DNA of 64,000 bases from Actinomadura rifamycini DSM 43936 (lineage in GTDB: Bacteria > Actinomycetota > Actinomycetes > Streptosporangiales > Streptosporangiaceae): positions 62,001 to 126,000 of the forward strand of contig NZ_AULB01000027.1 of NCBI RefSeq assembly GCF_000425065.1, in the 5' to 3' direction. Made by a program: the position numbers and the translations under genes. Below, piece after piece: positions 17,578 to 27,086 of the stretch. Below the pieces are notes generated by a model. It did no database searches, was not told the DNA's origin, and saw nothing but the letters and a program-made list of their open reading frames with translations. Numbering within the stretch: position 1 is the stretch's first letter; every line of letters starts with the position of its first letter.

Positions 17578-19434
17578 GTGGCTCCCCCTAGGAACGTCCC
17601 CAAGCCGGGACGCACCCTTCTCGCGCTCTTCGCGATCCTGGTGGTCCTGGCAGGGACGGCGTTCCTGCAGGGGTCCACGACTCCCAAGCTCGGGCTCGAC
17701 CTCGCGGGCGGGACGACCGTGACGCTGTCGGCGAAGACGCCGAACGGCGAGACCCCGCCCGCCGAGCAGATGGACCAGGCCGTCAAGATCATGACCCAGC
17801 GGGTCAACGGCCTGGGCGTCTCGGACGCCGAGGTGCAGAAGCAGGGCGGCGACAACATCGTCGTCAACGTGCCGGGGGCGGGCCAGAGCCGCGTCGTCAA
17901 CATGATCGGCACGACCGCGAAACTCCAGTTCCGGCAGGTGTTCGCGGCCGCGGACGGGCGTCCGGCGACGGGGGGCTCCCCGTCGCCGTCGCCCTCCGCG
18001 GGCGGAGGCGAACGCGCCGACCGAGGAAGCGGGGACCGCGGCGACCAGGACGGGGAGGCGAGCCCGTCGCCGTCGGCCTCCGCGTCCGCCGGCGCGCCGT
18101 CGTCCTCGCCCTCCTCTTCCGCGGCGCCGCGCGGCCGCGCCGCCTCCGCGGCGCTGACCGCGTCCGCTCCCACCGCTCCCACTCCCCCCGCGACCGCCTC
18201 CCCGTCGCCGTCCGGCTCCGCCGAGCCGTCCGCCTCGCCCGAGCCGTCCGGCTCGTCCGACGCGACGGACGCGTCGGCCCTCTACCCGGGCGTCCGCGAC
18301 CAGGCCGTCGTCAAGCAGTTCGAGGAACTCGACTGCTACAACGGCGACCGCCGCGCCCCAGGCTCCAACGACCCCGGCAGGCAATGGGTCGTCGCCTGCG
18401 ACGAGGAAGTCGAGAACGGCCAGGTCACCAAGTACATCCTCGGCCCCGTCCGAGTGCTCGGCGAGAACGTCGACGGCGCCGAGGCGGTCCCGCCGAACGC
18501 CCAGCAGGGACAGCCGAGCTGGTCGGTCTCCCTCGACTTCGACGGCCGCGGCGCCGACCAGTTCGGGCAGGTCACCACCGAGGCGTACGGCGCCTACCAG
18601 CAGGACCCCACGTCCGCGCAGGCGCAGATCGCGATCGTCCTGGACGGCCAGGTCGTCTCCGCCCCCGCCATCAACCAGGGCCCGATCACCGGCGGCACCG
18701 CCAGCATCGACGGCCCGCCCGAGAGCTTCGGCCAGCAGTACGCCACCGACCTCGCCAACGTGCTCAAGTACGGGGCGCTGCCGCTGGAGTTCGAGCAGAG
18801 CTCCATCGACGAGGTCTCGTCCACGCTCGGGTCCGACCAGCTCACCGGCGGCCTGATCGCCGGCGCCATCGGCCTCGTCCTCGTGGTCGTCTACTGCATG
18901 GTCTACTACCGGGGCCTCGGCCTGGTCGCGGTCTCCAGCCTCGCGGTCGCCTCCGCGATCACCTACCTGGCGGTGGTGATCCTCGGCGAGAACATGGGCT
19001 TCCGCCTCTCGCTGCCGCACATCATCGGCCTGATCGTGTCGATCGGCATCACCGCCGACTCCTTCATCGTCTACTTCGAGCGCCTGCGGGACGAACTGCG
19101 CGCGGGCCGCAAGCTCCGGCCGTCCGTCGAGACGGCCTGGAAGCGCGCCCGCCGCACGATCCTGGTCGCCGACGCGGTGACCTTCCTGGCCGCCCTCGTG
19201 CTGTACTTCCTCGCGGTCGGCGGCGTCGCCGGGTTCGCGTTCGCGATGGGGCTCACCACCCTCATCGACGTGATCGTGGTGTTCTTCTTCACCAAGCCGC
19301 TGGTGGCCGTTCTGTCGCGCACCACGTTCTTCGGCCAGGGCCATCCGCTGTCAGGGGTCGACGCCAGACGGCTGCGCCGCGCCTCCGGGGCCGCGCCAGG
19401 TTCCGCCGCCCGTCCGACGAGCCAGGAGGTCTGA
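17578..19434 (+). CDS. secD: Protein translocase subunit SecD with a low-complexity insertion
   Basis: The 618-residue membrane protein has the N-terminal helix, the family motif LGLDLAGGTTVTL (about residue 39), and C-terminal transmembrane helices from about residue 425 with AITYLAVVILGENMGFRL and GIGITADSFIVYFERLRDE-like RND features. It uses the proton gradient to complete protein export. Residues ~125-230 are a Ser/Pro/Ala-rich insert in the periplasm-facing domain. GTG 17578 is 45 bases after yajC; secF starts 3 bases after the stop. Confidence 0.95.
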   Translation: MAPPRNVPKPGRTLLALFAILVVLAGTAFLQGSTTPKLGLDLAGGTTVTLSAKTPNGETPPAEQMDQAVKIMTQRVNGLGVSDAEVQKQGGDNIVVNVPGAGQSRVVNMIGTTAKLQFRQVFAAADGRPATGGSPSPSPSAGGGERADRGSGDRGDQDGEASPSPSASASAGAPSSSPSSSAAPRGRAASAALTASAPTAPTPPATASPSPSGSAEPSASPEPSGSSDATDASALYPGVRDQAVVKQFEELDCYNGDRRAPGSNDPGRQWVVACDEEVENGQVTKYILGPVRVLGENVDGAEAVPPNAQQGQPSWSVSLDFDGRGADQFGQVTTEAYGAYQQDPTSAQAQIAIVLDGQVVSAPAINQGPITGGTASIDGPPESFGQQYATDLANVLKYGALPLEFEQSSIDEVSSTLGSDQLTGGLIAGAIGLVLVVVYCMVYYRGLGLVAVSSLAVASAITYLAVVILGENMGFRLSLPHIIGLIVSIGITADSFIVYFERLRDELRAGRKLRPSVETAWKRARRTILVADAVTFLAALVLYFLAVGGVAGFAFAMGLTTLIDVIVVFFFTKPLVAVLSRTTFFGQGHPLSGVDARRLRRASGAAPGSAARPTSQEV

Positions 19435-19437
19435 GAC

Positions 19438-20628
19438 ATGGCGACGCGTGCGATCATCTCCCGGATCTACCGGGGCGAGGTCAGCGCCGACATCGTCGGC
19501 CGGCCGAAGCTGTGGTACTCGATCTCCGGGATCCTGCTGGTCCTGTCCATCGCCGGCCTGATCGTGCAGGGCCTGAACTTCGGCGTGGAGTTCAAGGGCG
19601 GCTCGGTCTTCACCTTCCAGGCGCCGAGCGCGTCGATCGAGCAGGTGCGCGGCGCCGTCGCCGACGGTGGCGCCCACCAGACGATCGTGCAGGAGGCCGG
19701 CGACAAGTGGCGGGTGACCACCGAGAGCATGTCGTCCGACGAGGTCGGCGAGGTCAAGCAGAGCGTCACCGAGCGGCTCGGCATCCCGGGCGACAAGGTC
19801 AGCACCCAGGTGGTCGGCGCCTCCTGGGGCGGTGAGATCCAGTCGAAGGCGTGGCAGGCCCTCGCCGTCTTCATGGTGCTGATCATCGCGTACCTGTCCA
19901 TCGCGTTCGAGTGGCGGATGGCGGCGGCCGCGGTCGTCGCCCTCGTCCACGACCTCGTGATCACCGCGGGCGTCTACGCGTGGTCCGGCTTCGAGGTGAC
20001 CCCCGCCACGCTGCTGGGCTTCCTGACGATCCTCGGATACTCGCTGTACGACGCGGTCGTGGTGTTCGACATGATCAAGGAGGTCACCAAGCCGCTCGGC
20101 CCGACCTCCAAGACCACCTACAGCCAGGCCGCGAACACGGCCCTCGCCAGCACGCTCGTCCGGTCCCTGAACACCTCGCTGGTGGCGATCCTGCCGGTGG
20201 CGGCGATCCTGTTCATCGGGACGACGCTGTTCGGCGCGGGCACGCTGAAGGATTTGTCGCTCGCGCTGTTCGTCGGCATGATCGTCGGGACGTACTCGTC
20301 GCTGTGCGTCGCGACGCCGCTGCTGGTGCAGCTGAAGGAGCGCGAACCCAAGTACCGGGAGATCCGGGCGAACATCGCGCGCCGCGAGGCCAGCGCGAAG
20401 CGGAAGTCGAAGACGGTCGCCAAGGTGAAGGCGACGGCGGGCGCGCCCGGCGGCGACGACGCGGACGGCGGCTCCGCCGGCGACGACGCCCCGGACGGCG
20501 GCGCGGGCGACGCCGCGGCGACGTCCGGCGAGGACGTCGCGAAGTCGGTCACCGTCCGCAAGGTGGTCCAGTCGGGGCCGCGGCACCAGCCCAGGCGCGG
20601 CACGCGCCAGCAGCGCCGCGGCAGGTGA
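19438..20628 (+). CDS. secF: Protein translocase subunit SecF
   Basis: The 396-residue protein has the SecF start with LNFGVEFKGGSVFTFQ, then the membrane half with EWRMAAAAVVALVHDLVITAGVYA and GYSLYDAVVVFDMIKE, the conserved RND-like helix pair. It forms a complex with SecD and YajC. The C-terminal ~85 residues are a charged, Ala/Gly/Asp-rich tail ending in basic residues, probably cytoplasmic. It is cotranscribed with secD. Confidence 0.95.
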   Translation: MATRAIISRIYRGEVSADIVGRPKLWYSISGILLVLSIAGLIVQGLNFGVEFKGGSVFTFQAPSASIEQVRGAVADGGAHQTIVQEAGDKWRVTTESMSSDEVGEVKQSVTERLGIPGDKVSTQVVGASWGGEIQSKAWQALAVFMVLIIAYLSIAFEWRMAAAAVVALVHDLVITAGVYAWSGFEVTPATLLGFLTILGYSLYDAVVVFDMIKEVTKPLGPTSKTTYSQAANTALASTLVRSLNTSLVAILPVAAILFIGTTLFGAGTLKDLSLALFVGMIVGTYSSLCVATPLLVQLKEREPKYREIRANIARREASAKRKSKTVAKVKATAGAPGGDDADGGSAGDDAPDGGAGDAAATSGEDVAKSVTVRKVVQSGPRHQPRRGTRQQRRGR

Positions 20629-20702
20629 CGGCGGGCCGCGCGGGCGGCGAGCAGGGCCCTCAGGGGCGGTAGCAGGCAACAGGCGTCTCAGGGGGACGAA
20701 CG

Positions 20703-21230
20703 ATGGTGGACCTCGGCAAGCTGATCCAGGAGCGGATCCGCGACGTGGACGACTACCCGAAGCCGGGGGTCGTGTTCAAGGACATCACTCCGCTGCTGGC
20801 GGACCACGTCGCCTTCGCGGGGGTGGTGGACGCCATCGTCAACCACCACGGCCGCGGCACGATCGACAAGATCGTCGGTATCGAGGCGCGGGGCTTCATC
20901 CTCGCCGCGCCCGTCGCCTACCACTTCGGGGCGGGCTTCGTGCCCGTCCGCAAGAAGGGCAAACTGCCCGCGCGGACGCACGCCGCCACCTATGATCTCG
21001 AGTACGGGACGGAGACGATCGAGATCCACGCGGACGCCTTCGAGTCCGGCGACCGCGTCCTGATCGTCGACGACGTCCTGGCCACCGGCGGGACGGCCCG
21101 CGCCGCCGCCGACCTCGTCCGGCGCTGCGGCGGCGAGGTGGTCGGGCTCTCCGTCCTGCTGGAGCTGTCGTTCCTGCACGGGCGCGACAAGGTCGGGAAT
21201 CTCGACGTCCACTCGCTGGTTACCGTCTAA
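20703..21230 (+). CDS. apt: Adenine phosphoribosyltransferase
   Basis: The 175-residue enzyme has the PRPP-binding motif RVLIVDDVLATGGTARAA, the upstream VGIEARGFILAAPVAY and the start YPKPGVVFKDITPLL typical of Apt. It converts adenine and PRPP to AMP. Its place between secF and relA is the standard actinobacterial order. GGGGGACGA precedes ATG 20703. Confidence 0.95.
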   Translation: MVDLGKLIQERIRDVDDYPKPGVVFKDITPLLADHVAFAGVVDAIVNHHGRGTIDKIVGIEARGFILAAPVAYHFGAGFVPVRKKGKLPARTHAATYDLEYGTETIEIHADAFESGDRVLIVDDVLATGGTARAAADLVRRCGGEVVGLSVLLELSFLHGRDKVGNLDVHSLVTV

Positions 21231-21336
21231 CACGGAACCGGCGCCGGATACACTGGCGCAATCGAGCCCGGTGGGGACGGGCGCTCACCCGCGGGGCGGA
21301 CGGCATGCGGCGCCCGCACGGACCCGAGGAGGCTGA

Positions 21337-23964
21337 GTGCCCGGTGAGGCGGCATCGACCGGCGCGGTGAGCGAGGCCGCGGAGAAACCCGCGACCGGAG
21401 CCCGCCCCGCGACGCCGGCCGCCGGCGAGGCGGCCGCGGAGCGCGCCGCGCCCGCCGGCCCGCCCCCCGAGCGCCCCGGAGCCGCCCCCGCCGGCAACGC
21501 CCCCACCGGCCCCGACGCGACCGGCGACGCCCCCTCCCGCACCCCGGAGACCGGGCCCGCGCCGGGCACGGCCGCCGCGGACGACGCGGCGAAGGACGCC
21601 GCCGGGGACGCCGCCGGGGCCACCCCGGGCGGCACCGGGGGCGAGGCCGGGGCCGCCCGGCCGGGCCCCGCGTTCCACACCGAGGAGGACCCCGCCGACC
21701 GGGGCGCCTCCGCGACCACCACCGTCCCGCCGTCCGCCGCCCGGGTGCGCCGCAGGCTCGCACGGCTGGGCGCCCAGCGCGGAACCGCCATGAACCCGGT
21801 ACTGGAACCACTGATCAAGACGGTCCGCAACACCCACCCGAAGGCGGACCTCCGGCTCATCGAACGCGCCTACGACGTCGCGGCGCACTACCACCGGCAC
21901 CAGAAGCGCAAGAGCGGCGACCCGTACATCACGCACCCGCTCGCGGTCGCGACCATCCTCGCCGAGCTCGGCATGAACACCGAGACGCTCTGCGCGGCGC
22001 TGCTGCACGACACCGTCGAGGACACGCCCTACAGCCTGGACGAGCTCACCGCCGACTTCGGCGACGAGATCGCCGCCCTGGTCGACGGCGTCACCAAGCT
22101 CGACAAGGTCAAGTACGGCGAGGCCGCCGAGGCCGAGACCGTCCGCAAGATGGTCGTCGCGATGTCCCGCGACATCCGCGTCCTGGTGATCAAGCTCGGC
22201 GACCGGCTGCACAACATGCGCACCCTGCGCTACATGCCGCGGCACAAGCAGGAGAAGAAGGCCCGCGAGACCCTCGAGGTGTTCGCGCCGCTGGCGCACC
22301 GCCTCGGGATGAACACGCTGAAGTGGGAGCTGGAGGACCTCGCGTTCGCCACCCTGTACCCGAAGCGGTTCGACGAGATCGCCCGGCTGGTGTCCGAGCG
22401 CGCCCCGCGGCGCGACGTCTACCTGCAAGAGGTCATCGAGAACGTCTCCACCGACCTGCGCGAGGCCCGCATCAAGGCCACCGTGACGGGACGGCCGAAG
22501 CACTACTACTCGATCTACCAGAAGATGATCGCCCGGGACGTCAGCTTCGACGACATCTACGACCTGGTCGGCATCCGGGTCCTGGTCGACAGCGTCCGCG
22601 ACTGCTACGCCGCCCTCGGCTCGATCCACGCGCGATGGAACCCGGTCCCCGGCCGGTTCAAGGACTACATCGCGATGCCGAAGTTCAACATGTACCAGTC
22701 GCTGCACACCACGGTGATCGGCCCCGGCGGCAAGCCCGTCGAGCTGCAGATCCGCACGTGGGGGATGCACCGGCGCGCCGAGTACGGCGTCGCCGCGCAC
22801 TGGAAGTACAAGGAGGAGACCGTCGGCGGCCGCCGCGCCGGCGACATGCAGTGGCTCCGGCAGCTCCTCGACTGGCAGAAGGAGACCGCCGACCCGGCCG
22901 AGTTCCTGGAGTCCCTCCGCTTCGACCTGTCGGTCTCCGAGGTGTTCGTCTTCACCCCCAAGGGCGACGTCATCGCGCTGCCGCAGGGCGCGACCCCGGT
23001 CGACTTCGCGTACGCGATCCACACCGAGGTCGGGCACCGCTGCATCGGCGCCCGCGTCAACGGACGCCTCGTCCCCCTCGAGTCGACCCTCGACAACGGC
23101 GACACCGTCGAGGTGTTCACCTCCAAGTCGCAGGACGCCGGGCCCAGCCGCGACTGGCTCGGGTTCGTCAAGAGCGCCCGCGCCCGCAACAAGATCAAGC
23201 ACTGGTTCTCCAAGGAGCGCCGCGACACCGCGATCGAGTCCGGCAAGGACGCCATCGCCCGCGCCATGCGCAAGCAGAACATGCCGCTGCAGCGCATGAT
23301 GTCCGGGGAGGCGCTGCTCGCCCTCGCCCGCGACATGCGCTACCCCGACGTGTCGTCGCTGTACGCCGCGGTCGGCGAGAGCCAGGTCTCGGCCCAGCAC
23401 GTGGTGCAGCGCCTCGTGGACGCCCTCGGCGGCGTGGAGAGCGCCGAGGAGGACCTCGCCGAGATCGCGCTGCCGACCCGCCGCAAGCGGAACCGGCCCG
23501 CGGGCGACCCGGGCGTCGTCGTCGCCGACGACCCGGACGTGTGGGTCCGGCTGTCGCGCTGCTGCACGCCCGTCCCCGGCGACGACATCGTCGGGTTCGT
23601 CACCCGCGGCCACGGCGTCTCGGTGCACCGCAGCGACTGCGCCAACGTCGGGAGCCTGCGCAGCCAGCCCGACCGGCTGATCGACGTCAAGTGGTCCCCG
23701 GGCGAGGACTCGGTCTTCCTCGTGGCCATCCAGGTCGAGGCGCTCGACCGGCCGCGGCTGCTGTCCGACGTCACCCGCGTGCTGTCCGACCAGCACGTCA
23801 ACATCCTGTCCGCGTCGGTCACCACCACCCGCGACCGGGTCGCCGTCAGCCGCTTCACCTTCGAGATGGGCGACCCCAAGCACCTCGGGCACGTCCTGAA
23901 GGCCGTCCGCTCGATCGACGGCGTGTACGACGTCTACCGCGTGACGAGCGGCGCCACCCGCTGA
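21337..23964 (+). CDS. relA: Bifunctional (p)ppGpp synthetase/hydrolase with a long N-terminal extension
   Basis: The 875-residue protein has, in order, an Ala/Pro/Gly-rich leader of about 145 residues, the HD hydrolase domain with LLHDTVEDTPY (about residue 223), the synthetase domain with TGRPKHYYSIYQKM (about 383), a TGS domain near DVIALPQGATPVDFAYAIHT, a zinc-finger-type region (LSRCCTPVPGDDI) and a C-terminal ACT domain. Both catalytic halves look intact, so it should make and degrade (p)ppGpp. GTG 21337 follows GAGGAGG at 21326-21332 with a short 4-base gap; GTG 21367 is an alternative. Confidence 0.93.
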   Translation: MPGEAASTGAVSEAAEKPATGARPATPAAGEAAAERAAPAGPPPERPGAAPAGNAPTGPDATGDAPSRTPETGPAPGTAAADDAAKDAAGDAAGATPGGTGGEAGAARPGPAFHTEEDPADRGASATTTVPPSAARVRRRLARLGAQRGTAMNPVLEPLIKTVRNTHPKADLRLIERAYDVAAHYHRHQKRKSGDPYITHPLAVATILAELGMNTETLCAALLHDTVEDTPYSLDELTADFGDEIAALVDGVTKLDKVKYGEAAEAETVRKMVVAMSRDIRVLVIKLGDRLHNMRTLRYMPRHKQEKKARETLEVFAPLAHRLGMNTLKWELEDLAFATLYPKRFDEIARLVSERAPRRDVYLQEVIENVSTDLREARIKATVTGRPKHYYSIYQKMIARDVSFDDIYDLVGIRVLVDSVRDCYAALGSIHARWNPVPGRFKDYIAMPKFNMYQSLHTTVIGPGGKPVELQIRTWGMHRRAEYGVAAHWKYKEETVGGRRAGDMQWLRQLLDWQKETADPAEFLESLRFDLSVSEVFVFTPKGDVIALPQGATPVDFAYAIHTEVGHRCIGARVNGRLVPLESTLDNGDTVEVFTSKSQDAGPSRDWLGFVKSARARNKIKHWFSKERRDTAIESGKDAIARAMRKQNMPLQRMMSGEALLALARDMRYPDVSSLYAAVGESQVSAQHVVQRLVDALGGVESAEEDLAEIALPTRRKRNRPAGDPGVVVADDPDVWVRLSRCCTPVPGDDIVGFVTRGHGVSVHRSDCANVGSLRSQPDRLIDVKWSPGEDSVFLVAIQVEALDRPRLLSDVTRVLSDQHVNILSASVTTTRDRVAVSRFTFEMGDPKHLGHVLKAVRSIDGVYDVYRVTSGATR

Positions 23965-23997
23965 CCCGCGGCGCCGGGGCCTCCGGCCGGACACGCG

Positions 23998-24030
23998 AGA
24001 GGGCGGTCGCCACCGCGGCGACCGCCCTCT
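23998..24030. terminator. Bidirectional terminator between relA and aspS
   Basis: AGAGGGCGGTCGCC at 23998-24011 pairs perfectly over 14 bp with GGCGACCGCCCTCT at 24017-24030 around an ACCGC loop. It sits between the convergent relA and aspS genes and can serve both directions. Confidence 0.75.
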
Positions 24031-24044
24031 GCCGTGCGTGCGGG

Positions 24045-25805
24045 TCAGCTCCCGGCGGGCTCCTCCTCGGGGATCACGTCGACGCCGGCCTCCTTGCGCT
24101 GCTGCGGCGTGATCGGCGTGGGCGCGGCGGTCAGCGGGTCGAACCCGGACGCGGCCTTCGGGAAGGCGATGACGTCGCGGATCGATTCCTGCCCGGCGAG
24201 CAGCATGACGACGCGGTCCCAGCCGAACGCGATGCCGCCGTGCGGCGGCGGGCCGAACTTGAACGCCTCCAGCAGGAAGCCGAACTTCGACTCGGCCTCC
24301 TCCTTGGACATGCCGAGGACGTCGAACACCCGCTGCTGCATCTCGGCGCGGTGGATACGGATCGAGCCGCCGCCGATCTCGTTGCCGTTCAGCACGAGGT
24401 CGTAGGCGTCGGCGAGCGCGGCGCCCGGGTCGTCCTGGAAGGTGTCGGCGTACTCGGGCTTCGGCGCGGTGAACGGGTGGTGCACCGGCGTCCAGCCGAT
24501 CTGCTCGCCCTTGTCGTCCTCGACCGGCTCGAAGACCGGGGCGTCCACGACCCAGACGAACTCCCACGCGGACGCGTCGATCAGCTCGCAGCGGCGGCCG
24601 ATCTCCAGCCGGGCGGCGCCCAGCAGCTCCTGCGTGGCGTGCCGCTTGCCCGCGCCGAAGAAGATCGCGTCGCCGGGGGACGCGCCCGTCTTCGCGGCGA
24701 GGCCCTCCTTCTCGGCGTCCGACAGGTTCTTGGCGACCGGCCCGCCGAGCGCCCCGTCGGGCTGGACGAGGACGTACGCGAGGCCGCGGGCGCCGCGGGA
24801 CTTCGCCCAGTCCTGCCAGGCGTCCAGCTCCTTGCGGGTCTGGGACGCGCCGCCCGGCATCACGACCGCGCCGACGTACGGGGCCTGGAACACCCGGAAC
24901 GAGGTGTCGGCGAAGTACTCCGTCATGTCGGTCAGCTCGTTGCCGAACCGCAGGTCGGGCTTGTCCGAGCCGTACCGCGCCATGGCGTCGGCGTAGGTGA
25001 TGTGGGGGATCGGCCGGGGGATCTCGTACCCGGCGATCTCCTTCCACAGCCGGGACACGAGGTCCTCGCCGACGCGCAGGACGTCGTCCTGGTCGACGAA
25101 CGACATCTCGATGTCGATCTGCGTGAACTCGGGCTGCCGGTCGGCGCGGAAGTCCTCGTCGCGGTAGCAGCGGGCGATCTGGTAGTAGCGCTCCAGCCCG
25201 CCCACCATGAGCAGCTGCTTGAACAGCTGCGGGGACTGCGGCAGCGCGTACCAGTGGCCCGGCTTGAGCCGGACGGGCACGAGGAAGTCGCGGGCGCCCT
25301 CGGGCGTCGAGCGGGTCAGCGTCGGGGTCTCGACGTTGACGAAGCCGTGCTCGCGCATCACCTCGTGGGTGAGGAACGACGCCTCCGACCGGACGCGCAT
25401 GGCGTGCGCCACCGCGTCCCGGCGGATGTCGAGGTAGCGGTACTTGAGCCGGATCTCCTCGTTGACGTTGACGTCGCCCTCGATGGGGAACGGCAGCGGC
25501 GCGGCCTCCGACAGCACCTCGATCGTCTCGGCCGCGACCTCGATGTCGCCGGTGGGCAGCTCGGGGTTCTCGTTCCCCTCCGGACGGATCCGGACCTCGC
25601 CGACGACCTTGACGCAGAACTCCGAGCGCAGGTCGTGCGCCGCGTCCTCCTCGCGGAAGACGACCTGCGCGGTGCCGGACGCGTCCCGCAGGTCGATGAA
25701 GGTGACGCCGCCGTGGTCGCGGCGGCGGGCCACCCAGCCGGCCAGCGTGACCTGCTGCCCGGCGTGCTCCCTGCGGAGCGTCCCCGCCTCGTGCGAGCGG
25801 ATCAT
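24045..25805 (-). CDS. aspS: Aspartyl-tRNA synthetase
   Basis: The 586-residue class II synthetase has the N-terminal OB fold (TLAGWVARRRDHGGVTFIDLRD), motif 2 (QIARCYRDEDFRADRQPEFTQ), the bacterial insertion domain and motif 3 (GIAFGWDRVVMLL). It charges tRNA-Asp; I cannot tell from sequence whether it is discriminating or also acts on tRNA-Asn. ATG 25805 overlaps the hisS stop by 4 bases, so hisS and aspS are translationally coupled. Confidence 0.95.
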   Translation of the reverse strand: MIRSHEAGTLRREHAGQQVTLAGWVARRRDHGGVTFIDLRDASGTAQVVFREEDAAHDLRSEFCVKVVGEVRIRPEGNENPELPTGDIEVAAETIEVLSEAAPLPFPIEGDVNVNEEIRLKYRYLDIRRDAVAHAMRVRSEASFLTHEVMREHGFVNVETPTLTRSTPEGARDFLVPVRLKPGHWYALPQSPQLFKQLLMVGGLERYYQIARCYRDEDFRADRQPEFTQIDIEMSFVDQDDVLRVGEDLVSRLWKEIAGYEIPRPIPHITYADAMARYGSDKPDLRFGNELTDMTEYFADTSFRVFQAPYVGAVVMPGGASQTRKELDAWQDWAKSRGARGLAYVLVQPDGALGGPVAKNLSDAEKEGLAAKTGASPGDAIFFGAGKRHATQELLGAARLEIGRRCELIDASAWEFVWVVDAPVFEPVEDDKGEQIGWTPVHHPFTAPKPEYADTFQDDPGAALADAYDLVLNGNEIGGGSIRIHRAEMQQRVFDVLGMSKEEAESKFGFLLEAFKFGPPPHGGIAFGWDRVVMLLAGQESIRDVIAFPKAASGFDPLTAAPTPITPQQRKEAGVDVIPEEEPAGS

Positions 25806-27070
25806 TTCGAAAGCCTCTCTTTCAACGTCGTGACGATGTCGGCGAGGGGGACGGCGGTCTGCTCGCCCGCGGCCAGGTCCTTGACCTGGGCGACGCCGTC
25901 CGCGATATCTCGCTCGCCGAGGATCACGGCGTACCGGGCGCCGGACCGGTCCGCGTCCTTCATGGCGCCCTTCAGCTTCTTGCCGCCGAACGCCGTGTCG
26001 GCGGCGACCCCGGCCCGGCGCAGCTCCGCGACGAGCCCGAACATGCGGCGCTCCGCGGCGCCGCCCAGCGGCACCCCGAACGCCTCGCAGCGCGGCCGGG
26101 CGGCGAACTCGGCGCCCTCGGCCTCCAGCGCGAGGATCGTCCGGTCCAGCCCGAGCCCGAACCCGATGCCGGGCAGCGGCGGGCCGCCGATGTCCTCCGA
26201 CAGCCCGTCGTAGCGGCCGCCGCCGCCGATGCCCGACTGGGCGCCGAGCAGCGGGTGGTCGAACTCGTAGGTCGTCCGGGTGTAGTAGTCGAGGCCGCGC
26301 ACCAGGGTGGGGGTGTCCTCCCACTCGATGCCGAGGTCGGCCAGCAGCTCCCGGACGGCGTCGTGGTGCGCCTTGCAGGCCGCGCACAGGTGGTCGGCCA
26401 TCAGCGGCGCGCCGGCGAGCTGCTCGCGGACCCGCGGGCGCTTGTCGTCCAGCACCCGCAGCGGGTTGATCTCGATGCGGGCGCGGGTCGCCTCGTCCAG
26501 GTCGAGGCCGCGCAGGAACTCCTGCAGCCGCGCCCGGTAGGCCGGACGGCACTCGCGGCAGCCGAGCGAGTTCAGCAGCAGCCGCACCCGCGTCAGCCCG
26601 AGGGAGCGGTACCAGTTCGCCGCGATCGCGATCGTCTCGGCGTCGACCCGCGGGTCCTCGCTGCCGATCGCCTCGAGGTCGAGCTGGTAGAACTGCCGGT
26701 AGCGGCCCTGCTGCGGGCGCTCGGCGCGGAACGCCGCGCCGGTCGTCCACACCTTCACCGGCAGCGCGCCCTGCTTGTGCAGGCCGTTCTCCAGCACGCA
26801 CCGCAGGACGGACGCGGTGAACTCGGGCCGCAGCGTCAGCGAGCGGCCGCCGCGGTCCTCGAACGTGTACATCTCCTTGGACACCACGTCGGTGGACTCG
26901 CCGACGCCGCGGCGGAACAGGTTGGTGTCCTCGAAGACGGCCAGTTCCAGATAGCCGTATCCGGCCAGCCGCGCCTGCTCGGCGAACGCCTCGCGGACCG
27001 CGTACAGCAGGTCCGCGCGCGGCGGGACGTATTCACTGACCCCTTTGGGGGCCTGGAAGCTCGAACTCAT
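25802..27070 (-). CDS. hisS: Histidyl-tRNA synthetase
   Basis: The 422-residue class II enzyme has motif 1 in TLRPEFTASVLRCV, motif 2 in AFRAERPQQGRYRQFYQLDLEA, the histidine-specific GLDYYTRTTYEF and motif 3 GIGFGLGLDRTIL. It begins SSSFQAPKGVSEYVPP. It lies 16 bases downstream of the metallo-hydrolase gene and overlaps aspS, so the three are likely one operon. Confidence 0.95.
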   Translation of the reverse strand: MSSSFQAPKGVSEYVPPRADLLYAVREAFAEQARLAGYGYLELAVFEDTNLFRRGVGESTDVVSKEMYTFEDRGGRSLTLRPEFTASVLRCVLENGLHKQGALPVKVWTTGAAFRAERPQQGRYRQFYQLDLEAIGSEDPRVDAETIAIAANWYRSLGLTRVRLLLNSLGCRECRPAYRARLQEFLRGLDLDEATRARIEINPLRVLDDKRPRVREQLAGAPLMADHLCAACKAHHDAVRELLADLGIEWEDTPTLVRGLDYYTRTTYEFDHPLLGAQSGIGGGGRYDGLSEDIGGPPLPGIGFGLGLDRTILALEAEGAEFAARPRCEAFGVPLGGAAERRMFGLVAELRRAGVAADTAFGGKKLKGAMKDADRSGARYAVILGERDIADGVAQVKDLAAGEQTAVPLADIVTTLKERLSK

Positions 27071-27086
27071 GATGTGTGTGACGTTC

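Noticed and set aside
16960..19344. Open minus-strand frame of 794 codons opposite yajC-secD
   Set aside because: Shadow frame with low-complexity translation.
21220..25047. Open minus-strand frame of 1275 codons opposite relA
   Set aside because: Shadow of high-GC coding sequence; translation shows Arg/Val/His bias and relA is unmistakable.
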